From Streptomyces sp. NBC_01707 (GTDB lineage Bacteria > Actinomycetota > Actinomycetes > Streptomycetales > Streptomycetaceae), in the NCBI RefSeq assembly GCF_041438805.1, contig NZ_CP109190.1:2666001-2730000 (forward strand): DNA of 64,000 nt, given 5' to 3'. How positions within the stretch are numbered: position 1 is the first letter of the stretch; each line of letters starts with the position of its first letter. Made by a program: the position numbers and the translations under genes. The notes under the pieces were generated by a model. The model saw nothing but the letters and a program-made list of their open reading frames with translations. It was not told the origin of the DNA and did not search any database. Below are positions 26,061 through 33,859 of the stretch, one piece after another.

Positions 26061-26899
26061 CAGCTCTTCACCGCCCCGGCGAGCATGCCACCGGTGATCC
26101 GGCGTTGGATGACCGCGAAGATGACGAGGGAGGGCAGGGTCGCAAGGAATGCGGCGGCGGCGAGCGGCCCGAGTTCGGCCGCCCCCTCCGCGCCGAGGAA
26201 GTGGGTGAGTACGACCGGCAAGGTCTGCTTCTCCGGTGTCTTGAGCAGGACGAGCGCGAAGAAGAACTCGTTCCATGCGGTGATGAACGCGAAGAGCGCG
26301 GTGGCCACGATTCCTGGGGCCAGCAGCGGGGCGGTGACCGAGACGAGCGTCCGCAGCCGGCTCGCACCGTCGACCGAGGCGGCCTCTTCGAGTTCGGCCG
26401 GTACGGCGCGGACGTAGCCGACCAGCATCCACAGCGCGAACGGCAGCGCCCAGACGACGTACACCATGATCAGCCCCCACAGGGAGTTGATCAGATGCAG
26501 ATTCTTGAGGATCAGGAAGAGCGGAATGATCAGCAGCACGAAGGGGAACGCCTGGCTGACCACGACCCAGCCGGTGGCGGCCGCCGAGAGCCTGGTGCGG
26601 TTCCGGGCCATCACGTAGGCCATGGGCGTCGCGATGACGACGGCGATCAGCGCGGCGGACAGCGCGGCGATCAGCGAGTTCGCTGCGGCCTGGAGCAGCG
26701 GCTGCTCGTCGAAGGCCTGCCGGAAGTTGTCCAGGGTCGGGTGCTCGGGGATCCAGGTGGGGTGCAGGGAACCCAGTTCGCGGGCCGGTTTGAAGGCTGT
26801 GGAGATCAGCCAGAGGAACGGGAACGCCAGGAAGACGAGGTAGCCCAGGAGCGCGACGTACTGTCCGGTGCGGGCGGATCTGCTGGTACGGAGACTCAC
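26060..26899 (-). CDS. Carbohydrate ABC transporter permease (MalG-like)
   Basis: This 279-residue membrane protein has six helices, for example YVALLGYLVFLAFPFLWLIS and FPFVLLIIPLFLIL. The EAA loop reads EAASVDGASRLRTLVSVTAP and contacts the ATPase. It pairs with the larger permease encoded immediately upstream, overlapping it by 4 nt. Length and order match MalG-type subunits of CUT1 sugar importers. Confidence 0.92.
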   Translation of the reverse strand: MSLRTSRSARTGQYVALLGYLVFLAFPFLWLISTAFKPARELGSLHPTWIPEHPTLDNFRQAFDEQPLLQAAANSLIAALSAALIAVVIATPMAYVMARNRTRLSAAATGWVVVSQAFPFVLLIIPLFLILKNLHLINSLWGLIMVYVVWALPFALWMLVGYVRAVPAELEEAASVDGASRLRTLVSVTAPLLAPGIVATALFAFITAWNEFFFALVLLKTPEKQTLPVVLTHFLGAEGAAELGPLAAAAFLATLPSLVIFAVIQRRITGGMLAGAVKS

Positions 26900-27855
26900 T
26901 GGTCCTCGCCTCCCCTGAGTCGGCCGACGAGATGGAAGGCGAGGACGACGGAGATCACCGCGACCATCACACAGCCCATCGCCGCGGCGTAGCCGAACTG
27001 GCCGTAGCGGAAGGCCTCCTCGTACGCGAAGAGCATCGGAAGCCGGGTTCGGCCTCCGGGGCCGCCGTTGGTCAGGACGTAGACCAGGGCGAACGAGTTG
27101 AAGTTCCAGATGAAGTTGAGGGCTGTGATGGCGAGCGCGACCGGCCGGAGAGCCGGCCAGGTGACGGTACGGAACCGGCGCCAGGCGCCCGCGCCGTCCA
27201 GGGCGGCCGCTTCGTGGAGTTCGTGCGGGGTGTTCTGGAGCCCGGCCAGGAGTGCGACCGTGGTCTGGGGCATGCCCGCCCAGACACCGACGACGATCAC
27301 GGCGGGCAGTGCGGTGGCCAGTCCGGTCAGCCAGTCCCGGCCGTCACCGAGCCCGAGATCGCGGATGGTCTCGTTGAGGACGCCGGCGTCCGGGTTGTAG
27401 ACGAGCCGCCACATGATGCCGACGACGACTTCGGGCATGGCCCAGGGAATGATCGCGAGGGCACGCGCCAGCCAGCGCATCCGCAGGTTCTGGTTGAGCA
27501 GGAGTGCGAGGCCCAGCGCGAGCAGGAATTGCGGGACGGTGACGCCGACCGCCCAGACCAGGCCGATCCGGAACGAGTCCCAGAACAGGGTGTCGTGGAG
27601 CAGGTCCTGGAAGTTCAGCCCGCCGACCCACTGGGTGGAGCGGGTGCGGCCGGACTGGGCATCGGTGAACGCCAGGGCGACGCCGTAGAGCAGGGGGCCG
27701 ACGCTGAGGATCAGGATCGGGATCAGGGCGGGAAGCACCAGGAACCAGGTGCCGGCGTTCCGGTTGATCCGCGGTGTCTGTCTGCCCTGTCGGGACCGCG
27801 GACTGCCGGGCGGACCGTGCTGTCCGGACTGTACGGTTGCATTCGCCAACGTCAT
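26896..27855 (-). CDS. Carbohydrate ABC transporter permease (MalF-like)
   Basis: This 319-residue inner-membrane subunit has helices such as TWFLVLPALIPILILSVGPL and LALGLALLL. The EAA loop is EAAALDGAGAWRRFRTVTWP. The N-terminal 38 residues are basic and cytoplasmic. ATG at 27855 is preferred because AAGGGGG precedes it by about 8 nt; an in-frame ATG 12 codons upstream lacks a ribosome-binding site. It heads the sugar importer operon. With no ATPase gene present, the importer probably uses a shared MsiK-type ATPase encoded elsewhere, as is known for Streptomyces CUT1 systems. Confidence 0.9.
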   Translation of the reverse strand: MTLANATVQSGQHGPPGSPRSRQGRQTPRINRNAGTWFLVLPALIPILILSVGPLLYGVALAFTDAQSGRTRSTQWVGGLNFQDLLHDTLFWDSFRIGLVWAVGVTVPQFLLALGLALLLNQNLRMRWLARALAIIPWAMPEVVVGIMWRLVYNPDAGVLNETIRDLGLGDGRDWLTGLATALPAVIVVGVWAGMPQTTVALLAGLQNTPHELHEAAALDGAGAWRRFRTVTWPALRPVALAITALNFIWNFNSFALVYVLTNGGPGGRTRLPMLFAYEEAFRYGQFGYAAAMGCVMVAVISVVLAFHLVGRLRGGEDQ

Positions 27856-27980
27856 GAATTCGACCCCCTTGCGTCGTTGGATCGCTTTCATCCAGTTCTG
27901 GCCGCTCAGGTGGCCCCCGCCATGGTGCTGACGGGCCGTCGGTTCGTCAAGGTGGTGTGCACGGATGCGAAAATCGGACC

Positions 27981-28847
27981 ATGAACGAGATGCGTGCGCG
28001 CGAGGTGCTGACCGCTGCCGGGCTGTCCGGCGACGCCGAGCTGATCGCGCTGGGCGAGAACGCGGTGTTCGCCGTCGGCGAGGTGGTCGTCAAGGTCGGC
28101 CGGGACGCCGTACGGAACCCGGAACTGCACAACCGGGCCGAGCGCGAGGTGGCCGTCGCGCAGTGGCTCGCCGCTTCGGGCATCCCCGCCGTGCGGGCGG
28201 CGGAGCCGGCGGCGCGACTTGTCGAAGGGCACCCGGTGACACTCTGGCACCGGCTCCCCGACGCGGTGCGCCCCGCCGAGCCGCGGGATCTGGCGCCGCT
28301 GCTCACCCAGGTCCACGCGCTGCCGGCCCCGGACGGACTGGCGCTGCCACGGCGGGAGCTGCTGGGTGGGGTGGAGCGATGGCTGCGGATCGCGGGCGAC
28401 GCGATCGATCCGGCCGACGCCGCATATCTGCGGGAGCGGCGGGACGGGTTCGCCGCGGCCGCCGCGGCGTTGGTACCGCATCTGCCGCCGGGGCCGATCC
28501 ACGGTGACGCACTGCCGCGCAACGTCCATGTCGGTCCGGACGGGCCGGTGCTGGTGGACCTCGAGACGTTCTCCGCGGATCTGCGCGAGCACGATCTGGT
28601 GGTCCTCGCGCTGTCCCGCGACCGGTACGGGCTGGCGGCGGAGGCCTACGACGCGTTCACCGCCGCGTACGGCTGGGACGTCCGGGAGTGGGACGGCTGC
28701 GCGGTGCTGCGGGGCGCCCGGGAGACGGCCAGCTGTGCATGGGTCTCGCAGCATGCGCCGGCCAACCCGAAGGCGCTCGCGGAGTTCCGGCGCAGGGTTG
28801 CGTCCTTGCGCGACGGCGACCCCGAGGTGCGCTGGTATCCGTTCTGA
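27981..28847 (+). CDS. Aminoglycoside phosphotransferase-fold kinase
   Basis: This 288-residue APH-family protein has an N-lobe with AVGEVVVKVGRD (ATP-binding Lys region), a C-lobe catalytic loop HGDALPRNVHV (about residues 174-184) and a metal-binding DLETFSADLREHDLVVLALS. Such enzymes phosphorylate small molecules such as aminoglycosides, choline or homoserine, and the substrate is not evident. The ATG at 27981 starts 17 nt after the divergent promoter zone of the sugar importer; a second ATG lies three codons in. It is probably not a resistance gene by default, since the Streptomyces APH fold family is large. Confidence 0.8.
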   Translation: MNEMRAREVLTAAGLSGDAELIALGENAVFAVGEVVVKVGRDAVRNPELHNRAEREVAVAQWLAASGIPAVRAAEPAARLVEGHPVTLWHRLPDAVRPAEPRDLAPLLTQVHALPAPDGLALPRRELLGGVERWLRIAGDAIDPADAAYLRERRDGFAAAAAALVPHLPPGPIHGDALPRNVHVGPDGPVLVDLETFSADLREHDLVVLALSRDRYGLAAEAYDAFTAAYGWDVREWDGCAVLRGARETASCAWVSQHAPANPKALAEFRRRVASLRDGDPEVRWYPF

Positions 28848-28859
28848 CGGTTGCCGCCA

Positions 28860-28960
28860 GGGTCTCTCCCGGCATCCGGTTCGTCCCGGATCTGCCCCAT
28901 GACCTCCAGGAGATGGGAGACCCCTGACTCGGATCCGCGGGCAGGACCGGGCTCGCGGAT
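28860..28960. terminator. Hairpins between convergent genes
   Basis: Two inverted repeats lie in the 118-nt gap between the convergent kinase and exonuclease genes: GGGTCTC (28860-28866) with GAGACCC (28917-28923), and ATCCGCG (28933-28939) with CGCGGAT (28954-28960). Both are plausible bidirectional terminator stems. Confidence 0.4.
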
Positions 28961-28965
28961 GGGTT

Positions 28966-29694
28966 TCAGGTGGTGATCTGCGCTGGTTCCCGTACGGGCC
29001 AGTGGGGGTCGATCACTGCGTCCGGAGTGCCCTTGCGGCGCAGGAACGACTGAAAGCCGGACGCCCAGTCCGCGTACCAGGTGATCTGGCGCTCGTGCAG
29101 TTCGGCCGCCGTCAGCGCGGCCACCGAGCCGTGCCGTTCGGCTATCGCGTACGCCACGCGCACCGCGGCCAGCGCGTCCGCGCCCGCGTCATGGGCGCCG
29201 CCGTGCACCACCCCGTACTCGACGCAGACCGCCTCCAGCGTCCGCTTGCCCTTGCGGTAGCGGTCGACCGCCCGGTCGATCGTGTACGGGTCGACGACCG
29301 GACCGATCCCGCCGCCGTCGAGCCGGTCGCTGAGTGACGGCAGCCCGTGCCGGCGCAACTCCGCCGTCAGCAGCGTCAGATCGAAGGCCGCGTTGTACGC
29401 GACGATCGGCACTCCCTGCCGCCAGTAACCCACGAGCGTCTCGGCGATCTCGTCCGCCACCTCGCGCGCCGGCCGCCCGTCCGCCGCCGCTCGCTCGCTG
29501 CTGATGCCGTGGATCGCCGAGGCCTGTGCCGGGATGCGGATCCCCGGATCCGCCAGCCAGGTGCGCTGCCGCACCGGCTCCCCGTCCCTGCCGGCCAGGC
29601 CGACGACCGCAGCCGTCACGATCCGGGCCTCCAGCGGCTCCGTGCCCGTCGTCTCCAGGTCGAAGCCGACCAGCGGCTCCCGGTGCCAGCTCAT
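28966..29694 (-). CDS. DEDDh-type 3'-5' exonuclease (DnaQ-like)
   Basis: This 242-residue nuclease has the full DEDDh set: GFDLETTGTEP (D and E, residues 10-20), AYNAAFDLTLLTAEL (D) and GGAHDAGADALAAVRVAYA (H and D). QASAIHGISSE is the usual Exo II neighbour. It probably trims DNA or RNA 3' ends in repair or proofreading, but the exact substrate is open. ATG at 29694 follows AAGGAGGTACGGG, an excellent ribosome-binding site. It lies downstream of the HEPN protein gene, 81 nt away on the same strand. Confidence 0.9.
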   Translation of the reverse strand: MSWHREPLVGFDLETTGTEPLEARIVTAAVVGLAGRDGEPVRQRTWLADPGIRIPAQASAIHGISSERAAADGRPAREVADEIAETLVGYWRQGVPIVAYNAAFDLTLLTAELRRHGLPSLSDRLDGGGIGPVVDPYTIDRAVDRYRKGKRTLEAVCVEYGVVHGGAHDAGADALAAVRVAYAIAERHGSVAALTAAELHERQITWYADWASGFQSFLRRKGTPDAVIDPHWPVREPAQITT

Positions 29695-29775
29695 CCCGTA
29701 CCTCCTTCGTGGTGCTCTCCCCCAGGTGACGACCACCCTGCCATGCACCACTGACAACGGTCGCAGGCGGTCGGC

Positions 29776-31008
29776 TCAGGAGACCGGGCGGGAGTCCGTC
29801 CACACGGACTCGAACTCCTCGCGGTATGTCTCGAACAGCCCGTGCTCGTTGTCCTGTCCCGCACGGACCACCGCCCGGCCGCCGCCCCGCAGCACCAGCA
29901 CCGGCGCCTCCATGCCGCGTGCGCGCCGCAGATACGGCTGGACGACGCCCACCGCGTCCGCTCCGTCGCCGTCCACCAGATAGGCCGTGAAGCGCGGTGT
30001 CTCGTCGAAGACATGGATCTCGAAGGCACCCGGATCACGGAGCTTGGAGCGGACCCGGCGCATATGGAGGATGTTCATCTCCACGGACCGGCTCAGCTCG
30101 CCCTTCTTGAGGCCCAGTTCGCGCTCGCGACGCTTGACCGCACTGCTCGCCGGGTTGATGAAGAGCAGCCGGATCCGGCAGCCCGATTCGGCCAGTCGGA
30201 CGAGCCTGCGGCCGGAGAAGTTCTGCACCAGCAGATTGAGGCCTATGCCGATCGCGTCGAGTCGGCGCGAGCCGCCGAAGAGGTCCTCGGCGGGGAGCTG
30301 GCGCTGCAGCCGGACCCGGTCGGGGTGCACGGAGACCACATCGGCGTAGCGGTCGCCGACCAGTTCCTCGACGGCGTCGACCGGCAGCCGGTCGGCGGAC
30401 GGGACCGCGGCGCCGCTGCCGAGGATCTCCAGGAGCCGCGCCGAGGCACGCTCGGCCTGGGCGAGGACCGCCTCGTTCAGAGCCCGGTTGCGGGAGACCA
30501 CATTGCGGGCGACCTCCAGCTCGTCGAGCGCCAGCTCGACATCGCGGCGGTCGTCGAAGTACGGCTCGAAGCAGGGCCAGTGCTGAATCATCAGCTCCCG
30601 AAGCTGTGGGAGCGTGAGGAAACTGAGCACATTGTCGTCGGCCGGGTCGAGCAGGTACCCCTTGCGGCGGGAGACCTCGCGCACGGCGACGGCGCGCTGC
30701 ACCCATTCCTGCCCGGCGGGCCCCGCGGCGGCGACCACCCAGTCGTCGCCGTGCACCGGTTCGTAGATGGGCCGCAGCACCGCGGCGACGACGGCGCGCA
30801 GCCGTTGTTCCACGAGATTCAGCCAGATGTAGGCCCGCCCGGCGCGCTGGGCCCGGGTCCGGACCTCGCTCCAGGCATCGGCGCCCCAGTCCAGTTCGGC
30901 GCCGATCTCCATGGGCTGCGCAAGCGATACCGCCCCTGGCGGGGCGTCGACGGATTCCCCCTCGTGACCTGCGTCACCTGGGGGCAGCTCGAACCCTCCC
31001 GAGCTCAC
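29776..31008 (-). CDS. SAV2148-family HEPN-domain protein
   Basis: This roughly 410-residue protein is conserved among streptomycetes and recognised as the SAV2148 HEPN family. It has IGAELDWGADAWSEVRTRAQ, WLNLVEQRLRAVVAAVLRPI, a central ELALDELEVARNVVSRNRAL with an R-x4-H-like HEPN region, and a C-terminal part with RRLVRLAESGCRIRLLFINP. The GTG at 31008 is taken as start because the N-terminal SSGGFELPPGD matches the family; an ATG at 31044 has no ribosome-binding site. HEPN domains are often RNases or RNA binders, but this family has no proven role. Confidence 0.8.
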   Translation of the reverse strand: MSSGGFELPPGDAGHEGESVDAPPGAVSLAQPMEIGAELDWGADAWSEVRTRAQRAGRAYIWLNLVEQRLRAVVAAVLRPIYEPVHGDDWVVAAAGPAGQEWVQRAVAVREVSRRKGYLLDPADDNVLSFLTLPQLRELMIQHWPCFEPYFDDRRDVELALDELEVARNVVSRNRALNEAVLAQAERASARLLEILGSGAAVPSADRLPVDAVEELVGDRYADVVSVHPDRVRLQRQLPAEDLFGGSRRLDAIGIGLNLLVQNFSGRRLVRLAESGCRIRLLFINPASSAVKRRERELGLKKGELSRSVEMNILHMRRVRSKLRDPGAFEIHVFDETPRFTAYLVDGDGADAVGVVQPYLRRARGMEAPVLVLRGGGRAVVRAGQDNEHGLFETYREEFESVWTDSRPVS

Positions 31009-31255
31009 CCGTGCACCGCCTTCCGCTCCCCCACCAATGATCAAGGAAGGGTACTCCGGGAGCGGGAGCCGGTGCAGCCGGATGCACAGGCTCCTTTCTC
31101 AACTCCCCCATGAGTAAAGCCTGTTCCCGGCGGCAAGATCTGCCGTAGTGAGCGGATTCACGGTGATTGGGTACCCCGTCAGGTGCCGCATACCGGACGT
31201 GCGCCCCGGTCAGGTCCTCGGATTCCGGTTCCGGGCGACACGGAGGGGACCGATG

Positions 31256-31283
31256 TTGACAGCACCGGGCGACGTCCTAGGTA
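31256..31283 (+). promoter_or_regulatory. Candidate glgX promoter
   Basis: TTGACA (31256-31261) and TAGGTA (31278-31283) are separated by 16 nt and resemble a principal-sigma promoter. They lie about 85 nt upstream of the glgX start in a 358-nt gap that holds no other gene I can support. Confidence 0.45.
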
Positions 31284-31366
31284 CGGGGCACTCTTTCGGG
31301 GAAGATCTGGCCGGGTCGGTCCCAAGTGCCCACAGCACCCGGATCAGAAGTGGAAGAGTCATATCT

Positions 31367-33538
31367 ATGCAGGTCTGGCCGGGACAGGCGTATCCCCTCG
31401 GTGCCACGTACGACGGCGTCGGCACCAACTTCGCGGTCTTCTCGGAGGCCGCCAACAGAATCGAGTTGTGCCTGCTGCACGACGACGGTTCGGAGACGGC
31501 GGTGGAGCTGAGAGAGACCGATGCCTTCGTCCGCCATGCCTATCTGCCCGGGGTGATGCCCGGGCAGCGGTACGGGTTCCGGGTGCACGGACCGTACGAG
31601 CCGCAGCGCGGAACCCGCTGCAACTCGGCCAAGCTGCTGCTCGATCCGTACGCGCGGGCGGTCTCCGGACAGATCCGGTGGGGCGAGGCGGTGTACGGGT
31701 ATCCCTTCGGCCGCCCCGACGCGCGCAACGACCTCGACTCCGCGCCGCACACCATGACGTCGGTGGTGGTCAACCCGTACTTCGACTGGGGCGACGACCG
31801 GCGGCCCCGTACGGACTACCACCGCACGGTGATCTACGAGGCCCATGTGAAGGGCCTGACCATGCTCCATCCGGGACTGCCGAAGGAGTTGCGCGGCACC
31901 TACGCGGCGCTGGCCCACCCGGAGGTCATCGCCCATCTGACGGAGCTCGGTGTCACGGCGATCGAGCTGATGCCGGTGCACCAGTTCGTCCAGGACCACC
32001 GGCTGGCGGACGCCGGGCTCGCCAACTACTGGGGCTACAACACCATCGGCTTCTTCGCCCCGCACAACGCGTACGCCTCCCGCGGCGACCGCGGTGAACA
32101 GGTGAGCGAGTTCAAGCAGGCGGTACGGGCGCTGCATCAGGCGGGCATCGAGGTCATCCTCGACGTCGTCTACAACCACACCGCGGAGGGCAACCATCTG
32201 GGGCCGACGCTGTCCTTCCGGGGACTGGACAACGCCTCGTACTACCGGCTCGCGGACGACCAGCGGTACTACATGGACACCACGGGCACCGGCAACTCGC
32301 TGCTGATGCGGTCGCCGCACGTGCTCCAGCTGATCATGGACTCGCTGCGGTACTGGGTGACCGAGATGCACGTGGACGGTTTCCGCTTCGATCTGGCGGC
32401 CACGCTGGCCCGGCAGTTCCACGAGGTGGACCGGCTGTCGTCGTTCTTCGACCTGGTGCAGCAGGACCCGGTGGTCAGCCAGGTGAAGCTGATCGCCGAG
32501 CCGTGGGACGTGGGTGAGGGCGGCTACCAGGTGGGGAACTTCCCGCCGCTGTGGACCGAGTGGAACGGCAAGTACCGGGACACCGTGCGTGACCTGTGGC
32601 GCGGCGAGCCGCGGACCCTCGCCGAGTTCGCGGGGCGGCTGACCGGCTCCTCGGACCTCTACCAGGACGACGGCCGACGGCCGCTCGCCTCGATCAACTT
32701 CACCACCTGCCACGACGGGTTCACACTGCACGACCTGGTCTCGTACAACGACAAGCACAACGACGCGAACGGCGAGGCCAACCGGGACGGCGAGAGCCAC
32801 AACCGGTCGTGGAACTGCGGCGTGGAGGGCGGGACGGACCAGCCGGAGGTGCTGGAGCTGCGCGAGCGGCAGATGCGGAACTTCATCGCCACGCTGATGG
32901 TGTCGCAGGGAGTGCCGATGCTGAGTCACGGCGACGAGTTCGCCCGCACGCAGCGCGGCAACAACAACGCGTACTGCCAGGACAACGAGCTGTCGTGGGT
33001 GCACTGGCCGGAGCCGCGCAAGGCCGGCGCCCAGGACGGGACCGAGGCCGATGACGACGGCGCGGCGGGCTCCGTCCCCGCCAGCACTCTGCTGGAGTTC
33101 ACCCGGGCGATGGTCTGGCTCCGTCGCGACCACCCGGTCTTCCGGCGTCGCCGGTTCTTCCACGGACGGCCGGTGGAGGGCACGCACGACGAACTCTCCG
33201 ACATCGCCTGGTTCACGCCCGAGGGCGGTGAGATGACCCAGCGGGACTGGCAGGCCGCGCACGCCAAGGCGCTGACGGTCTTTCTGAACGGGCACGCGAT
33301 CTCGGAGCCGGGGCCGCGCGGTGAGCGGATCTCCGACGACTCGTTCCTGCTGATGTTCAACGCGAGCGCCGACACGCTGGAGTTCGCCGTTCCGGTCAAC
33401 CATGGGCGGCAGTGGTCGATCGTGGTCGACACGGCCAGCCCGGACGGGGTACGGCCCGGAGCGGGTCCGAAGGTGGCGGCGGGTGAGCGGGTGACGTTGG
33501 TGGGACGGAGCATGGCGGTGCTGCAGCGGCCGGCCTGA
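31367..33538 (+). CDS. glgX: Glycogen debranching enzyme
   Basis: This 723-residue GH13 isoamylase-type enzyme hydrolyses alpha-1,6 branches of glycogen. An N-terminal CBM48 module (PLGATYDGVGTNFAVFSEAA) is followed by the TIM barrel: DVVYNHTAEG (conserved region I), nucleophile Asp342 in DGFRFDLAATL, acid/base Glu378 in LIAEPWDVG, and FTTCHDGFTLHDLV (region IV). The ATG at 31367 begins the conserved MQVWPGQAYPLGATYDGVG. It works with TreY and TreZ, encoded downstream, to turn glycogen into trehalose. Confidence 0.95.
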   Translation: MQVWPGQAYPLGATYDGVGTNFAVFSEAANRIELCLLHDDGSETAVELRETDAFVRHAYLPGVMPGQRYGFRVHGPYEPQRGTRCNSAKLLLDPYARAVSGQIRWGEAVYGYPFGRPDARNDLDSAPHTMTSVVVNPYFDWGDDRRPRTDYHRTVIYEAHVKGLTMLHPGLPKELRGTYAALAHPEVIAHLTELGVTAIELMPVHQFVQDHRLADAGLANYWGYNTIGFFAPHNAYASRGDRGEQVSEFKQAVRALHQAGIEVILDVVYNHTAEGNHLGPTLSFRGLDNASYYRLADDQRYYMDTTGTGNSLLMRSPHVLQLIMDSLRYWVTEMHVDGFRFDLAATLARQFHEVDRLSSFFDLVQQDPVVSQVKLIAEPWDVGEGGYQVGNFPPLWTEWNGKYRDTVRDLWRGEPRTLAEFAGRLTGSSDLYQDDGRRPLASINFTTCHDGFTLHDLVSYNDKHNDANGEANRDGESHNRSWNCGVEGGTDQPEVLELRERQMRNFIATLMVSQGVPMLSHGDEFARTQRGNNNAYCQDNELSWVHWPEPRKAGAQDGTEADDDGAAGSVPASTLLEFTRAMVWLRRDHPVFRRRRFFHGRPVEGTHDELSDIAWFTPEGGEMTQRDWQAAHAKALTVFLNGHAISEPGPRGERISDDSFLLMFNASADTLEFAVPVNHGRQWSIVVDTASPDGVRPGAGPKVAAGERVTLVGRSMAVLQRPA

Positions 33539-33543
33539 GGACT

Positions 33544-33693
33544 GTCCCGTATTCCCTGGTGGATCAGCGCGCGGCGTCAGATGCGGTGCATCGCAAGGCG
33601 GAAGGGCGTCCTCATACCGGTCGCATTCGGGCGTTCCGACAACGCAGTGAGGTGTCGTAGCTGTCATCGCGCGCCCACCAGGGATTACGGGAC
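33544..33693. mobile_element. 150-bp MITE-like element with 19-bp terminal inverted repeats
   Basis: GTCCCGTATTCCCTGGTGG (33544-33562) and CCACCAGGGATTACGGGAC (33675-33693) are inverted copies with one mismatch. They bracket 112 nt without a gene. The ends and interior resemble sequences found at IS ends in several Streptomyces genomes (recalled, not searched). I see no clear target-site duplication. It lies 5 nt after the glgX stop, so it may also act as its terminator. Confidence 0.7.
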
Positions 33694-33701
33694 GGCCCTC
33701 A

Positions 33702-33745
33702 GGGTCTCTCTCTTCAGGATGAGGCATGATCCGCAAGAGGGACCC
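33702..33745 (+). other. Imperfect hairpin after the MITE-like element
   Basis: GGGTC...CTCTT (33702-33714) and AAGAGGGACCC (33735-33745) can form an imperfect stem. It may be the original glgX terminator, displaced when the element inserted. The remaining stretch to the treY start (33746-33859) shows no gene. Confidence 0.35.
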
Positions 33746-33859
33746 CGGGGATGAGCGCGGCGACGGAAGCACCCGCGCTGCTCCGTGGTGACCGCTCGTC
33801 CGGATGGATAGGGCGGCCGCGGTGTCACAGTCGGCGTCAGGCTGGGTACGTACGTTCGT

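Noticed and set aside
28848..28927. Frame ending VSPGIRFVPDLPHDLQEMGDP and a stop after the APH-fold gene
   Set aside because: No start codon or ribosome-binding site is present, and the sequence overlaps terminator-like hairpins.
31148..31366. GTG-started extension of glgX by 73 residues
   Set aside because: The conserved GlgX N-terminus begins at the ATG at 31367, and the candidate promoter lies inside the extension.
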